Positions 21,149 to 31,150 of a stretch of 64,000 nt of DNA are shown in pieces. The stretch lies in contig JASKMD010000031.1 of the NCBI GenBank assembly GCA_030144725.1, positions 9,397,823 through 9,461,822 of the forward strand, written 5' to 3'. Under the pieces are notes generated by a model. It was not told the DNA's origin. It did not search any database and saw only the letters and a program-made list of their open reading frames with translations. Within the stretch, counting starts at the first letter, position 1. The number at the start of each line of letters is the position of its first letter. Position numbers and translations under genes: made by a program. This stretch comes from Haematococcus lacustris. Taxonomy: Eukaryota > Chlorophyta > Chlorophyceae > Chlamydomonadales > Haematococcaceae.

Positions 21149-21420
21149 TACCCTCCCGGTGCAGTTGAGATCAAGCACCGGGATTGTAGGGTGTGCCTGC
21201 CAGCGGCCCGGCCGCGATGAGTGCGAGTGTGACTGCCGTATTTAGGGCAGACACCCGGCAGTCGTAGGCACCCTGAACTGGTGTCCGCGTCTGCCCGTGC
21301 TCTTCCAACAGGTAGGCGCAAGGTTGCGCAAGGTTGACGCAAGGTTGCGCGTTAGCAGTTGTGGCAGATCAATGTAACTACCCTGAACTGGTGTCCGCGT
21401 CTGCCCGTGCTCTTCCAACA
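21149..21420 (+). repeat. copia 5' LTR (first bases missing)
   Basis: Matches 26819-27090. It contains an internal direct repeat of a segment starting CCCTGAACTGGTGTCCGCGT (at 21270 and 21381) and a short GCGCAAGGTT series. It ends CTTCCAACA. The initial TGTTAGTTGCA seen in the right LTR lies in the gap. Confidence 0.92.
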
Positions 21421-21435
21421 GGTTATGGGCCCACG
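21421..21435 (+). other. primer binding site, internal initiator-tRNA type
   Basis: Immediately after the LTR is GGTTATGGGCCCA. Its complement, TGGGCCCATAACC, matches the anticodon stem-loop of eukaryotic initiator tRNA-Met rather than its 3' end. This is the half-tRNA priming arrangement known for Drosophila copia. The match is from memory of the tRNA sequence. Confidence 0.6.
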
Positions 21436-21507
21436 CGCTGACGCGCGATAGGACTCCAGTAAGTTGCTGGCTAGGGTTCGTGTGGTTGACAGCCCAGTCG
21501 ATCAGCG

Positions 21508-22265
21508 ATGGCAACTTCTCCTGCTTCAGCCTCCGGCAATCAGGCCACCATTCTCGATGACGACAACTGGCCAATTTGGAGCATCCGCACCGAAGGCCTG
21601 CTAATCGAAGCAGGCCTCTGGTCCGTCGTCGCCGACGGCGTCACCCCCTTACCCACCGCGCCAGCAGCTAACGCCACTCAGCAAGAGCAGACTGCGTATG
21701 CTGCTGAGCTAGCCAGATCTCGCGCGGACAGCGCGCTGGACCGCAAAGCCAAAGCCTTTGTCCAGCGGCACGTCTCTAACCTCCACATCTTCACTGTCAA
21801 GTCTGCAGACTCAGCGCAAGACGCCTGGCAAACCCTCGAATCTCAGTTCACCGAATCGTCAGTCGCGCGACAGTCGCAGCTTCAGCAGCAACTCAGTCTC
21901 CTGCGCATGGAGCCCGGCGAGTCAGTAGCGCGCTTCTATGCGCGTTTGCAGCAGCTGCTTACAGAGCTGGAAGCCTGCAACTGTGAGACATCTGAGTCCA
22001 CAGTGGTACTCGCCATTCTAGCAGCCCTACCGCCTGAGTATGAAAGCACAGTCGAAAGGCTGCGCTATGATCAGACCAGCGCCGACCTAAAAGTCGAGCG
22101 CATCAAGCGTGTGCTGCTGACTAAGGAGGCTGACCTACTCAGCAAGCAGATGCAGCAGCAACTCAGCACCTCCTCATCCTCACTCTGGTCCTACTCCTCC
22201 CCTTCTGATAGCAGGGGGGCTGGTAGCTCAGGCGGACAGGGGGGCAGGGGCAGGTTCAGACTACC

Positions 22266-22301
<36 letters not shown>

Positions 22302-22627
22302 CCAGAGCACAGTCGCCTGACAGGTCCACCAGGGATGTCAGCTCACATGCTCACCTGACCTGCAACTACTGTGCTAAGCCTGGCCACATCATGTCTGAAT
22401 GTTTCACCTTTGACAGGGACCAGCGCAACCGCATGAGGACCCTATTCAGCAACCCTGCCAAACCCAGCAGCCCAGGCAGACGACCCAGTCCAGGCAGGAG
22501 CTCCAGCCCAGCCAGGACATCCAGCCCCAGCAGAGGCAGGGCCCAGACCCCTGGCAGAGCAGCAGCTCAGAGCCCATCCAGGGGAGCCAGCCTGTTCACC
22601 TGCTCCACTGCTGCTGCTGATGGATGA
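21508..22627 (+). CDS. copia Gag (frame interrupted at a CAG run)
   Basis: Frame one (21508-22320) starts MATSPASASGNQATILDDDN and has the copia-type Gag core (WPIWSIRTEGLLIEAGLW, AQDAWQTLESQF, ESVARFYARLQQLL, LAALPPEYE). After a run of GCA/CAG codons at about 22267-22300 the continuation lies in the +1 frame. There the zinc knuckle CNYCAKPGHIMSEC (CX2CX4HX4C, about 22360-22402) is followed by a Ser/Pro/Arg-rich tail ending in a stop at 22625-22627. Slippage in the CAG run, or a sequencing length error there, explains the split. Gag forms the particle and binds the RNA. Confidence 0.8.
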
Positions 22628-25600
22628 TGATGATGATGATCTTGATGATGTCCTCATGCAGATGGTGCAGCCCAGACTAAACTTCAACAGCGACCTGTAC
22701 AGCCCTTTCTGCATTGACTCAGGAGCCTCACAGCACATCCTGAAGGACCTGCAGTTCTTCTACAACTACACTCCCTTTGCGCCAGACAAGCACAGGCCTG
22801 TAAGGCTGGCAGCTGAGGGCCACAGGGTCTGGGCAGTTGGGTCAGGCAGTGTGTTCCTCAGCACCAAGCGTGGCTCCTGGTTCCTCAACCATGCTTTGTA
22901 TGTACCTGACAGCAAGCAGAACTTCATCTCAGTGACAGCTGCAACAGACGATGGCAGCAGCTTTCTATTCCGTGGTGATGTGTGCCAGATCAGCTGCAAT
23001 CAGTTTGGCAGCATGCTCAGGGTCAATGCGCACAAGGTCAGAAACTCTTACATCCTGGCTGCTGTTCCCATGCCAGATGGACCTGACACAGATTCTGAGC
23101 AGGAGCAGGGTGCCAAGCTGTATGGCATCCAGCAGTCAGCTCTACAGCCTGACCCCAGAGTAAAGCTGGAGCTCCTGACCAACGTGCCTGCGCCCTCTGC
23201 CAACAGCACCACCTCCAACTCTCCCCAGGTGTGGCACCAGCGCCTGTGTCATACTTCCTATGATGCTCTGGCACGCATGCAGTCAGCAGGCATGGTGTCA
23301 GGTGTACCTGTCACAGCCGCACAATTCCGAGCAGCTGCCTCAGATCCAGCTGTGTGTGTGGGCTGTGTCAAGGGCAAGCAGCACAAGAATGTTGCATTTG
23401 CTGGACCACCCCCCAATGCAGCACCAGTGACAGCTCCCCTAGGGCTGATCCACATGGATGTCTGTGGCCCCATGCATGCCAGGGCCAGAGACGGCAGCCT
23501 GTATGTGGCTACTTTCCTTGATGAGTACACAAAGCTTTCTGTGTGTGTGCCCATCAGCAGCAAGGCTCAGGTGCCAGACACAGTCAGAACAGTCATTGAA
23601 GAGCTTGAGACCCAGTCAGGCTACCGCTGCAAGGCCATCCGAACAGACAATGGCACAGAATACGTCAACAGCCGCATGAGGGAATACTGTGCCAGCAAAG
23701 GCATAGTGCACCAGCACTCAGCCCCCTACAGCCCCCAGCAGAACGGTGCAGCTGAACGCCTGAACAGAACCATCTTTGAAAAAGCTCGCAGCATCATCCA
23801 CTCAGCCGATATCTCACTCAGCTTCTGGGCACATGCTGTCAAGTTTGCCAATCATGTCAGATGCCTGCTTCCTGTGTCAGGCCAGCCGCTCACACCTTGG
23901 GAGGCCTTCTACGGTGTCAAACCTGATCTGTCTGGTCTCAGAGTGTTTGGCTGCAGAGTCTGGCTCCACATTCCTGATCACCAGCGCAGCAAGCTGCAAG
24001 CCAAATCAGTTGAAGGCCTGTTCATAGGCTATGAGCCTGGCTCTAAGGCGTACAGGGTACTGGTCAATGGCAGAGAGACATGCAGCAAGGACATAGTGTT
24101 TGACGAGCTGTCAGTTCTGCAGCCTACTCGCCAGCAAGACCAGCCAGCACAACCTGTGTTTCTCTTACCCCTCCCACCCAGCCCTACAACCCCCTCTGAG
24201 CCACTGTCCCCAGCAGCTCCTGCTGAAGGGGGCAACAGTCTGCAGCAGACCAGCAGCAGTAGCTCTGAGGACAGTGGGAGCAGCAGCAGCAGCATCAGCA
24301 GGCCAGGCAGCAGTGCACAGCGACCACAGTCCAGACCCCTGGAAGGCGTAGGGGCACATCAGGACAGCAGCAGCTCAGACTCTCCACCCAGTGAGCAAGA
24401 ACCCAGTCAGCAAGTCAGCCTCACTGCCAGATATGAGCCAGGCTCCCACATGTGGCACCAACAGCAACTGGAGCTCATCAGCAAGCTACCCAGACCAGGA
24501 ATAGGCAGATTCAGCCTTCGTTCTATGCCTCTAGCCAGGGAGACAGTGGGAGCACAACCAGCTGCAGCACCAGCAGCAGCAAGACCAGCAGCACCAGCTG
24601 CAGCACCAGCAGCAGCAAGACCAGCAGCACCATCTGCAGCACCAGTAGCAGCAAGACCAGCAGCAGTCAGACCGTCAGCATCATCTGCAGCACCAACAGC
24701 AGCAAGACCGGCAGCACCAGCAGCTAGACCAGCAGCAGCAGCAAGACCAGGCTTGGCACAGCCTGCGCTCCGTGTTCCTCTGATCCCAACATCAGCAACA
24801 GCAAGACAGGCAGCACCTGCAGTGCACCCCTCTATGCCCATGCCTCCTGCACCTGATCCACGGCCTGCCTCACCTGAAGCACCTGCTGCACCCGTGCCAC
24901 GGCGCAACCCATCCAGAGAGAGGCACCGACCTGAGAGGTTCAGGGACTCTGACTTGTTTGCCATGAATGTGTCAGACTCTCCTGTCAATGACACACCCAC
25001 TGTGGCAGAGGCTCTGGCAGGTCCCATGGCAGACCTGTGGATTGAAGCCATGAATGCTGAGCTGGCCTCCCTGCATGCCAACCAAACATGGTGCCTTGAA
25101 GAGCGTCCTGCCAATGCACGTGTGCTGCCTACCAAATGGGTACTCAAAGTGAAGCGTGATGCTGCAGGGAACATTGAGAAGCTGAAGGCCAGGCTAGTGG
25201 CAAAGGGGTTCTATCAACAATCAGGTGTGGATGTAGGAGATGTCTATGCACCTGTCAGCAAGCACACCACACTGCGCACCCTCCTGGCCAAGGCAGCAGC
25301 TGAAAACATGGAGATTCATCAGTTAGACTTTGAGACAGCCTTCCTGAACGGCAAGCTAGAGCCAGGGGAGGTTATCTATGTGCAGCAGCCAGAGGGCTTT
25401 GAGGAGGGCAGCACTAACACTGTGTGCCGCCTGCAGAAGGCCCTGTATGGACTGAGGCAGGCCCCTAGGGCGTGGCATGCTAGGCTGTGTGAGGAGCTGC
25501 TGAGCATGGGCTTCAAGGCCTCTGAGGCAGACCCTGCCCTGTTTACCCTGCAGCTGAGCACTGGCATGGTGTACCTGCTAGTGTATGTGGACGACTGCCT

Positions 25601-26531
25601 TCTGTGCACCCAGCAGGGGGACACCGCAGGCTTGGCTCACGTGAAGAAGCAGCTGTCCTCAGCATTCAAACTGAAGGACTTGGGTGAGGCACGGTGGTTC
25701 CTAGGGATGCAGCTAACCAGAGACAGGGCTGAGGGCACCATCAAGCTTGACCAGCACAAGTTCATCCAGGAGCTGGTTACAGCCAACAGCAAGTCAGCAG
25801 CTCACAGCAAGCCTCTGCCCATGGCTCCTGCTGTTAAGCTAGTCAGGGAAGGGGATGCATTGGACACAACTCTGCATCATTACAGTGCCCTGGTGGGCAG
25901 TCTGCTTTACCTGACCTGCTGCACACGGCCAGACATTGCATTTGCTGTGGGCGCCTTGGCCAGGCACATGTCTGCACCCACTAAGCAGCACTGGGCAGCA
26001 GCCTGCAGTGTGCTATGTTACCTGAAGGGCACAGCAGATCAAGGACTCCTGTTTGGTGGTGTGTCAGGGCTGCAGGGCTTCTCTGATGCAGACTATGCAG
26101 GGGACAAGGACACAGCCAGAAGCACCACTGGGTATATCTTCACTCTGAATGGGGGTGCCATTAGCTGGTCCAGCCGCCTGCAGCCGACTGTGGCTATGTC
26201 AACAGCAGAAGCAGAATATATGGCAGCTTCCAGCGCAGCCAAGGAGGCTCTGTGGCTGCGCAAGCTCATGAGGGATCTGCAGCTGGATGCCAGCTGTGTG
26301 CACCTGGGCTGTGACAATCAGGCAGCCATTCAGCTCTTGCACAACCCCATGGCCACCTCCAGGGCTAAGCACATAGATGTGCACCACCACTTTGTCAGAG
26401 AGCGCATCAGCAGGGGTGAGGTAGCTTTCCACTACTGCCACACCTCCAGCATGCTGGCAGATATTCTCACCAAGCCCTTGGCAGCAGTCCAGTTTAACAT
26501 GGGCAAGCAAGGATGTGGAGTGTTCAGCTGA
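22620..26531 (+). CDS. copia Pol (protease, integrase, RT, RNase H)
   Basis: An open frame of 1,303 codons. Protease: FCIDSGASQHIL (about residue 31). GAG-pre-integrase HHCC: WHQRLCHTSYDAL then CVGCVKGK. Integrase core: MDVCGP, RTDNGTEY and NGAAERLN supply D, D and E. The Pro/Ser/Ala-rich linker includes poly-Ala runs (about 24550-24760). RT: LPTKWVLKVKRD, QLDFETAFLNG, ALYGLRQAPRAWH and the LVYVDDCLL active site. RNase H: GFSDADYAGD, STAEAEYMA, ADILTKPL. It overlaps the gag tail by 8 nt in the -1 direction within a GAT/GCT-repeat stretch. No breaks seen, so it is possibly functional. Confidence 0.95.
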   Translation: MDDDDDDLDDVLMQMVQPRLNFNSDLYSPFCIDSGASQHILKDLQFFYNYTPFAPDKHRPVRLAAEGHRVWAVGSGSVFLSTKRGSWFLNHALYVPDSKQNFISVTAATDDGSSFLFRGDVCQISCNQFGSMLRVNAHKVRNSYILAAVPMPDGPDTDSEQEQGAKLYGIQQSALQPDPRVKLELLTNVPAPSANSTTSNSPQVWHQRLCHTSYDALARMQSAGMVSGVPVTAAQFRAAASDPAVCVGCVKGKQHKNVAFAGPPPNAAPVTAPLGLIHMDVCGPMHARARDGSLYVATFLDEYTKLSVCVPISSKAQVPDTVRTVIEELETQSGYRCKAIRTDNGTEYVNSRMREYCASKGIVHQHSAPYSPQQNGAAERLNRTIFEKARSIIHSADISLSFWAHAVKFANHVRCLLPVSGQPLTPWEAFYGVKPDLSGLRVFGCRVWLHIPDHQRSKLQAKSVEGLFIGYEPGSKAYRVLVNGRETCSKDIVFDELSVLQPTRQQDQPAQPVFLLPLPPSPTTPSEPLSPAAPAEGGNSLQQTSSSSSEDSGSSSSSISRPGSSAQRPQSRPLEGVGAHQDSSSSDSPPSEQEPSQQVSLTARYEPGSHMWHQQQLELISKLPRPGIGRFSLRSMPLARETVGAQPAAAPAAARPAAPAAAPAAARPAAPSAAPVAARPAAVRPSASSAAPTAARPAAPAARPAAAARPGLAQPALRVPLIPTSATARQAAPAVHPSMPMPPAPDPRPASPEAPAAPVPRRNPSRERHRPERFRDSDLFAMNVSDSPVNDTPTVAEALAGPMADLWIEAMNAELASLHANQTWCLEERPANARVLPTKWVLKVKRDAAGNIEKLKARLVAKGFYQQSGVDVGDVYAPVSKHTTLRTLLAKAAAENMEIHQLDFETAFLNGKLEPGEVIYVQQPEGFEEGSTNTVCRLQKALYGLRQAPRAWHARLCEELLSMGFKASEADPALFTLQLSTGMVYLLVYVDDCLLCTQQGDTAGLAHVKKQLSSAFKLKDLGEARWFLGMQLTRDRAEGTIKLDQHKFIQELVTANSKSAAHSKPLPMAPAVKLVREGDALDTTLHHYSALVGSLLYLTCCTRPDIAFAVGALARHMSAPTKQHWAAACSVLCYLKGTADQGLLFGGVSGLQGFSDADYAGDKDTARSTTGYIFTLNGGAISWSSRLQPTVAMSTAEAEYMAASSAAKEALWLRKLMRDLQLDASCVHLGCDNQAAIQLLHNPMATSRAKHIDVHHHFVRERISRGEVAFHYCHTSSMLADILTKPLAAVQFNMGKQGCGVFS

Positions 26532-26791
26532 ACAGGCACAGGTCTTATCTGATCTGAAACAGCCTGTGGTATCCAGCCTGGAATGCGAATCAGGACTGGA
26601 GCATGGAAGGATTCTGGGCACAGGCCTGTCTGCCTGTTAACAGCCTGTTGATCTTAGCATGGTGTGCTATTGCCCTGATCTGAGAAGTTGCCCGCAGTTG
26701 TTTGCTTGGCTCAGGCTTGCATGCCTGCTAACCGCCAGTAGCTTGCTTAAACAGTTGTTGGAAGCGCAAAGTTGTTGCTCTCACCTAGCCA

Positions 26792-26807
26792 AACCTCTGA
26801 GTGGGAG
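26792..26807 (+). other. polypurine tract region
   Basis: CTGAGTGGGAG directly precedes the TG of the 3' LTR. It is a short purine-rich tract in the position expected for plus-strand priming. Confidence 0.5.
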
Positions 26808-27090
26808 TGTTAGTTGCATACCCTCCCGGTGCAGTTGAGATCAAGCACCGGGATTGTAGGGTGTGCCTGCCAGCGGCCCGGCCGCGATGAGTGCGAGTGT
26901 GACTGCCGTATTTAGGGCAGACACCCGGCAGTCGTAGGCACCCTGAACTGGTGTCCGCGTCTGCCCGTGCTCTTCCAACAGGTAGGCGCAAGGTTGCGCA
27001 AGGTTGACGCAAGGTTGCGCGTTAGCAGTTGTGGCAGATCAATGTAACTACCCTGAACTGGTGTCCGCGTCTGCCCGTGCTCTTCCAACA
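26808..27090 (+). repeat. copia 3' LTR, 283 bp
   Basis: Begins TGTTAGTTGCATACCCTCCC and ends TCTTCCAACA (TG...CA). It is followed by AACCC. It has the same internal direct repeats as the left LTR. Confidence 0.93.
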
Positions 27091-28400
27091 AACCCTGTAG
27101 CCAAACGTCGCAGGACCCTGTAGGCGTGCGGCAGAACCCTGTAGCCAAACGTCGCAGGACCCTGTAGGCGTGCGGCAGAACCCTGTAGCCAAACGTCGCA
27201 GGACCCTGTAGGCGTGCGGCAGGACCCTGTAGACAAACGTCGCAGGACCCTGTAGGCGTGCGCCAGGACCCTGTAGCCAAACGTCGCAGGACCCTGTAGG
27301 CGTGCGGCAGAACCCTGTAGCCAAACGTCGCAGGACCATGTAGGCGTGCGGCTGAACCCTGTAGCCAAACGTCGCAGGACCCTGTAGGCGTGCGGCAGAA
27401 CCCTGTAGCCAAACGTCGCAGGACCCTGTAGGCGTGCGGCAGAACCCTGTAGCCAAACGTCGCAGGACCCTGTAGGCGTGCGGCAGGACCCTGTAGCCAA
27501 ATGTCGCAGGACCCTGTAGGCGTGCGGCAGGACCCTGTAGCCAAACGTCGCAGGACCCTGTAGGCGTGCGGCAGGACCCTGTAGCCAAACGTCGCAGGAC
27601 CCTGTAGGCGTGCGGCAGGACCCTGTAGACAAACGTCGCAGGACCCTGTAGGCGTGCGCCAGGACCCTGTAGCCAAACGTCGCAGGACCCTGTAGGCGTG
27701 CGGCAGAACCCTGTAGCCAAACGTCGCAGGACCCTGTAGGCGTGCGGCAGAACCCTGTAGCCAAACGTCGCAGGACCCTGTAGGCGTGCGGCAGAACCCT
27801 GTAGCCAAACGTCGCAGGACCCTGTAGGCGTGCGGCAGGACCCTGTAGCCAAACGTCGCAGGACCCTGTAGGCGTGCGGCAGAACCCTGTAGCCAAACGT
27901 CGCAGGACCCTGTAGGCGTGCGGCAGGACCCTGTAGCCAAACGTCGCAGGACCCTGTAGGCGTGCGGCAGGACCCTGTAGCCAAACGTCGCAGGACCCTG
28001 TAGGCGTGCGGCAGGACCCTGTAGCCAAACGTCGCAGGACCCTGTAGGCGTGCGGCAGGACCCTGTAGCCAAACGTCGCAGGACCCTGTAGGCGTGCGGC
28101 AGGACCCTGTAGCCAAACGTCGCAGGACCCTGTAGGCGTGCGGCAGAACCCTGTAGCCAAACGTCGCAGGACTCTGTAGGCGTGCGGCAGAACCCTGTAG
28201 CCAAACGTCGCAGGACCCTGTAGGCGTGCGGCAGAACCCTGTAGCCAAACGTCGCAGGACCCTGTAGGCGTGCGGCAGGACCCTGTAGACCTGTGTCGCA
28301 GGACCCTGTAGGCGTGCGGCAGGACCCTGTAGACGTATGTCGTAGGACCCTGTAGGCGTGCGGCAGGACCCTGTAGACATCTGTCGTAGGACCCTGTAGC
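27091..28400 (+). repeat. 44-bp minisatellite
   Basis: About 28 copies of a two-part unit: CAGGACCCTGTAGGCGTGCG plus G, then CAGAACCCTGTAGCCAAACG plus TCG. The G/A variant at the fourth base (CAGGACC versus CAGAACC) is scattered among copies. On the complementary strand this is the same family as the arrays at 35690-36390 and 46640-47255. Confidence 0.95.
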
Positions 28401-29521
28401 CGTGCGACAGAATCCTGTGACCTATGACTTTGTGGTGTGGTGCCAGGACCCTGTGGTGTGGTGCCAGGACCCTGTGGGCCAGGACCCTGTGGTGAGGTGC
28501 CATGACCCTGTGGTGAGGTGCCAGGACCCTGTGGTATCAGGACCCTGTAGTGTGGTACCAGGACCCTGTGGGCCAGGACCCTGTGGTGAGGGACCAGGAC
28601 CCTGTGGTTCCAGGACCCTGTCATGTGGTACCAGGACCCTGTTGGCCAGGACCCTGTGGTGTGGTGCCAGGACCCTGTGGTGAGGTGCCAGGACCCTGTG
28701 GTGCCAGGACCCTGTGGTGAGGTGCCAGGACCCTGTGGGCCAGGACCCTGTAGGTGTGCAGCATGACCCTGTGGTGAGGTACCAGGACCCTGTGGTGCCA
28801 GAACCCTGTGGTGTGGTGCCAGGACCCTGTGTGCCAGAACCCTGTGGTCAGGTGCCAGGACCCTGTAGGTGTGCAGCAGGACCCTGTGGTGAGGTACCAG
28901 GACCCTGTGGTGCCAGAACCCTGTGGTGAGGGGCCAGGACCCTGTGAGCCAGAACCCTGTGGTGTGGTGCCAGGACCCTGTGTGGAAAGGCACTCATCGT
29001 AGGACCCTGTACAGGGTCCTGGCACACATGGTCGAAAGCATCCAAACGGGGTCAACAGGACCAACCACAAGCTATGTAGGAATCCTAACATGGTTCTATC
29101 ACATAGGGATGCAAGGAATGATTAAAACATCTACACTCATCAGGTACACAGGACCCTGTACCGGGTCCTACGACCATGATGACGCTAGGAACCGGTACAG
29201 GGTCCTAGGACACGGGCCAGAGCTCATCACTGGCTGGGACTTTTTGCATGCCACCTACTAGGTTGGGCAGCTGTAACCACCCTTTACAACCTCTCATACT
29301 CACATTTCATGAAAATTCACTTTGGTCACACGGTGCCAACTCCCTTAGCCAAAATCGGGGTCACAGCCCCACACCTGGCCCAACAACTCGACACCGAGTG
29401 AGAATTACACTTTGGCCCAAGAGAGTCTTGTCATCCTCTAGGTCACAGCAACCCACATACCAAGTTTCAGACCTCAACTCTCAGGTTTTTCAAGCCAGTC
29501 AGGCCTTAATTTGCACGAGTG
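27091..29521 (+). mobile_element. CACTCG foldback-like element, 3' part (copy 3)
   Basis: It begins at the copia LTR edge in a 44-bp higher-order minisatellite (27091 to about 28400), passes to CAGGACCCTGTGG-type units (28430-28985), and ends with the conserved 3' module (28986-29521) terminating TTAATTTGCACGAGTG. The 5' terminus and middle are missing, either displaced by the copia element or lost in the assembly gap. Confidence 0.85.
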
Positions 29522-31150
29522 GCCGAACTGTCCTCAATTCGCGGCACGCTTCTAGGGGCCACCTAGCCATGCAGCCAACGTTCGGCCTTGCCGACAACCC
29601 CACAGCCTTGCAAATGTGAGCCCCCGACATAGCTAGCACCTTAGTAGCAAGATCTCACTAGCGTCCCGCCTCGAAGACATTTAAGCAGCTAAGAGCGCAC
29701 AACCTCGCCACTTATTTAGCATGCAACATAGTCACGCAGCGCTACGCAACCGTAGCCGTCATTTTATTGGCTCTTGCTACTAGCCTCTTGCTACCAGCTT
29801 CCGTTGCTGTCAGCCAAAACCCTCCCATGCCCCTTGTTTGTTGCAGGTCTGACCCCTCTCTCACTCACCAGCCTAAAGCCTGGGGCGGGAGCCAAGAGCA
29901 ACAGCAACAACCAGCATGAGGAGACGGGGGAGGAGGTTGAGTCAGCCCTCGCACTTCGCACCTCACATTCGCAGCAGTGGCAGCAGTGGCGCATTACTTG
30001 CATGTTGCTATGCAACCAATAGCTCTCCCAAGCTGATGCCTCCCCTCCCGCTCCCCCTTCTGCCATCCCCCCCTTCCGGCTTGAGACCCCTGCTGCCCTC
30101 CTCCCCTTCTCCCAGCCCCTCCCCTCCCCATCGCAGCCCCCGTCTTGGGCATGCACTACCTCCCAAGCCATCATTAGCTCCCTCTCCCTCACTATCATCG
30201 TCCCTCTCCCTCCCCCTTTCCCCACGGATAAGCGTCACACAGTCAAGAATGGTCACACTCCTACTACAGCAAATGGTAACCTCAGCCCCCAGCTAACCTT
30301 GCAGTTATGTGCCTCTATGTACCCAGTCTAAACGCTTGCATGCCCCTTGTTTGTTGCAGGATCAATAGTCACACCCTTCACCCTCTGCCCCGCCACACTT
30401 CCCTCACCCTACTAACCTCCCCCCACCTGCACTATGATGCAACCCCCTCCCTACCTACCTACCGTCAAGACTGGAGATGGCCCCCCACCCCCCTGAACCA
30501 CCCAAGCCATCAGTAGCAGTCAGGAGCCCAGGAGGTATAGCGACTAGACAGACTAGGCTACAAGCGACTAGACATAGGCTACTACAACCATACTCCCCAC
30601 CCCATCGTGGTCATAGCACTTTGATCCATGCAGGTGCAACATGGCGTGCGTTAAGGGAGGCTATGAGGCAGGTTGTGCATGGAGCAAGCCGCCATGAGTC
30701 GACTGTTATGTGGTACTGCGACGATGCAGCCCCTGTATACTTGCAGTCAGGAGCAGCAGCCAAGTGCAGCCAGGAGCAGCGGCCAACAAACAGCCAAGGG
30801 GAACAGCCAAGATGTGCAGCAAGGAGGCTCATGTAGGAGCCGCCGCCATAAGTCATGCGGTGCAGCTACCTAGGTGGCACATGACGTGAGCAGCTGCCAT
30901 GAGGCAGGTGGTGCATGACATGTGCAGCCAGAAGTCAGCTGCTGTGTGGTAGGTGAAGCGGGGCGTATGCAACCAGGAGCTTGGAGCCCAGCCTAGCTAT
31001 GTTGTTACTTTGTAGTTGTGGTGGCAATCACCTCGTTGTGTGTTGTGTTGTCCCCTTGTTGTGGTGTTGTTGTTGTCGCCTTTCTTTCAAGACATGTGCT
31101 CAACATCCCCGTGAAGTGATGGTGCATCATGCAGGTGTTTAGCAATCCAT
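29522..31150. other. unassigned, contains reverse-oriented spacer-module remnants
   Basis: Two sites, CCCCTTGTTTGTTGCAGGTC (ending near 29850) and CCCCTTGTTTGTTGCAGGAT (near 30361), are plus-strand counterparts of the acceptor side of the intron-like spacer modules. Between and after them are C-rich tracts (30040-30230, 30360-30480). This looks like a decayed, inverted piece of the G-rich core of the CACTCG elements. 30540-31140 holds short CATGAGGCAGGT-type repeats and no supported gene. Confidence 0.5.

Larger units (their letters stand above)
21149..27090 (+). mobile_element. Ty1/copia LTR retrotransposon
   Basis: Two nearly identical LTRs (5' copy 21149-21420 with its first bases in the gap, 3' copy 26808-27090) flank gag and pol in copia order (protease, integrase, RT, RNase H). 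The internal region is about 5.4 kb. I saw no differences between the visible LTR parts by eye, which suggests a recent insertion. The right LTR end abuts a minisatellite of the foldback family (27091 onward), so the element probably landed within such an array. The left flank, and hence the target duplication, cannot be seen. Confidence 0.95.

Noticed and set aside
20476..21342. Frames spanning the N gap
   Set aside because: Translation through N is meaningless; the flanks are a LINE on one side and an LTR on the other.
27091..28400. CRISPR-like array of regularly spaced repeats
   Set aside because: Spacers are not unique; it is a two-part 44-bp tandem repeat in a eukaryotic transposon context with no cas genes.
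26912..29091. A 693-codon frame and others through the CAGGACCCTG arrays
   Set aside because: Repeat-period artefact; all frames are open and the translations are permutations of the same unit, running into the copia LTR.
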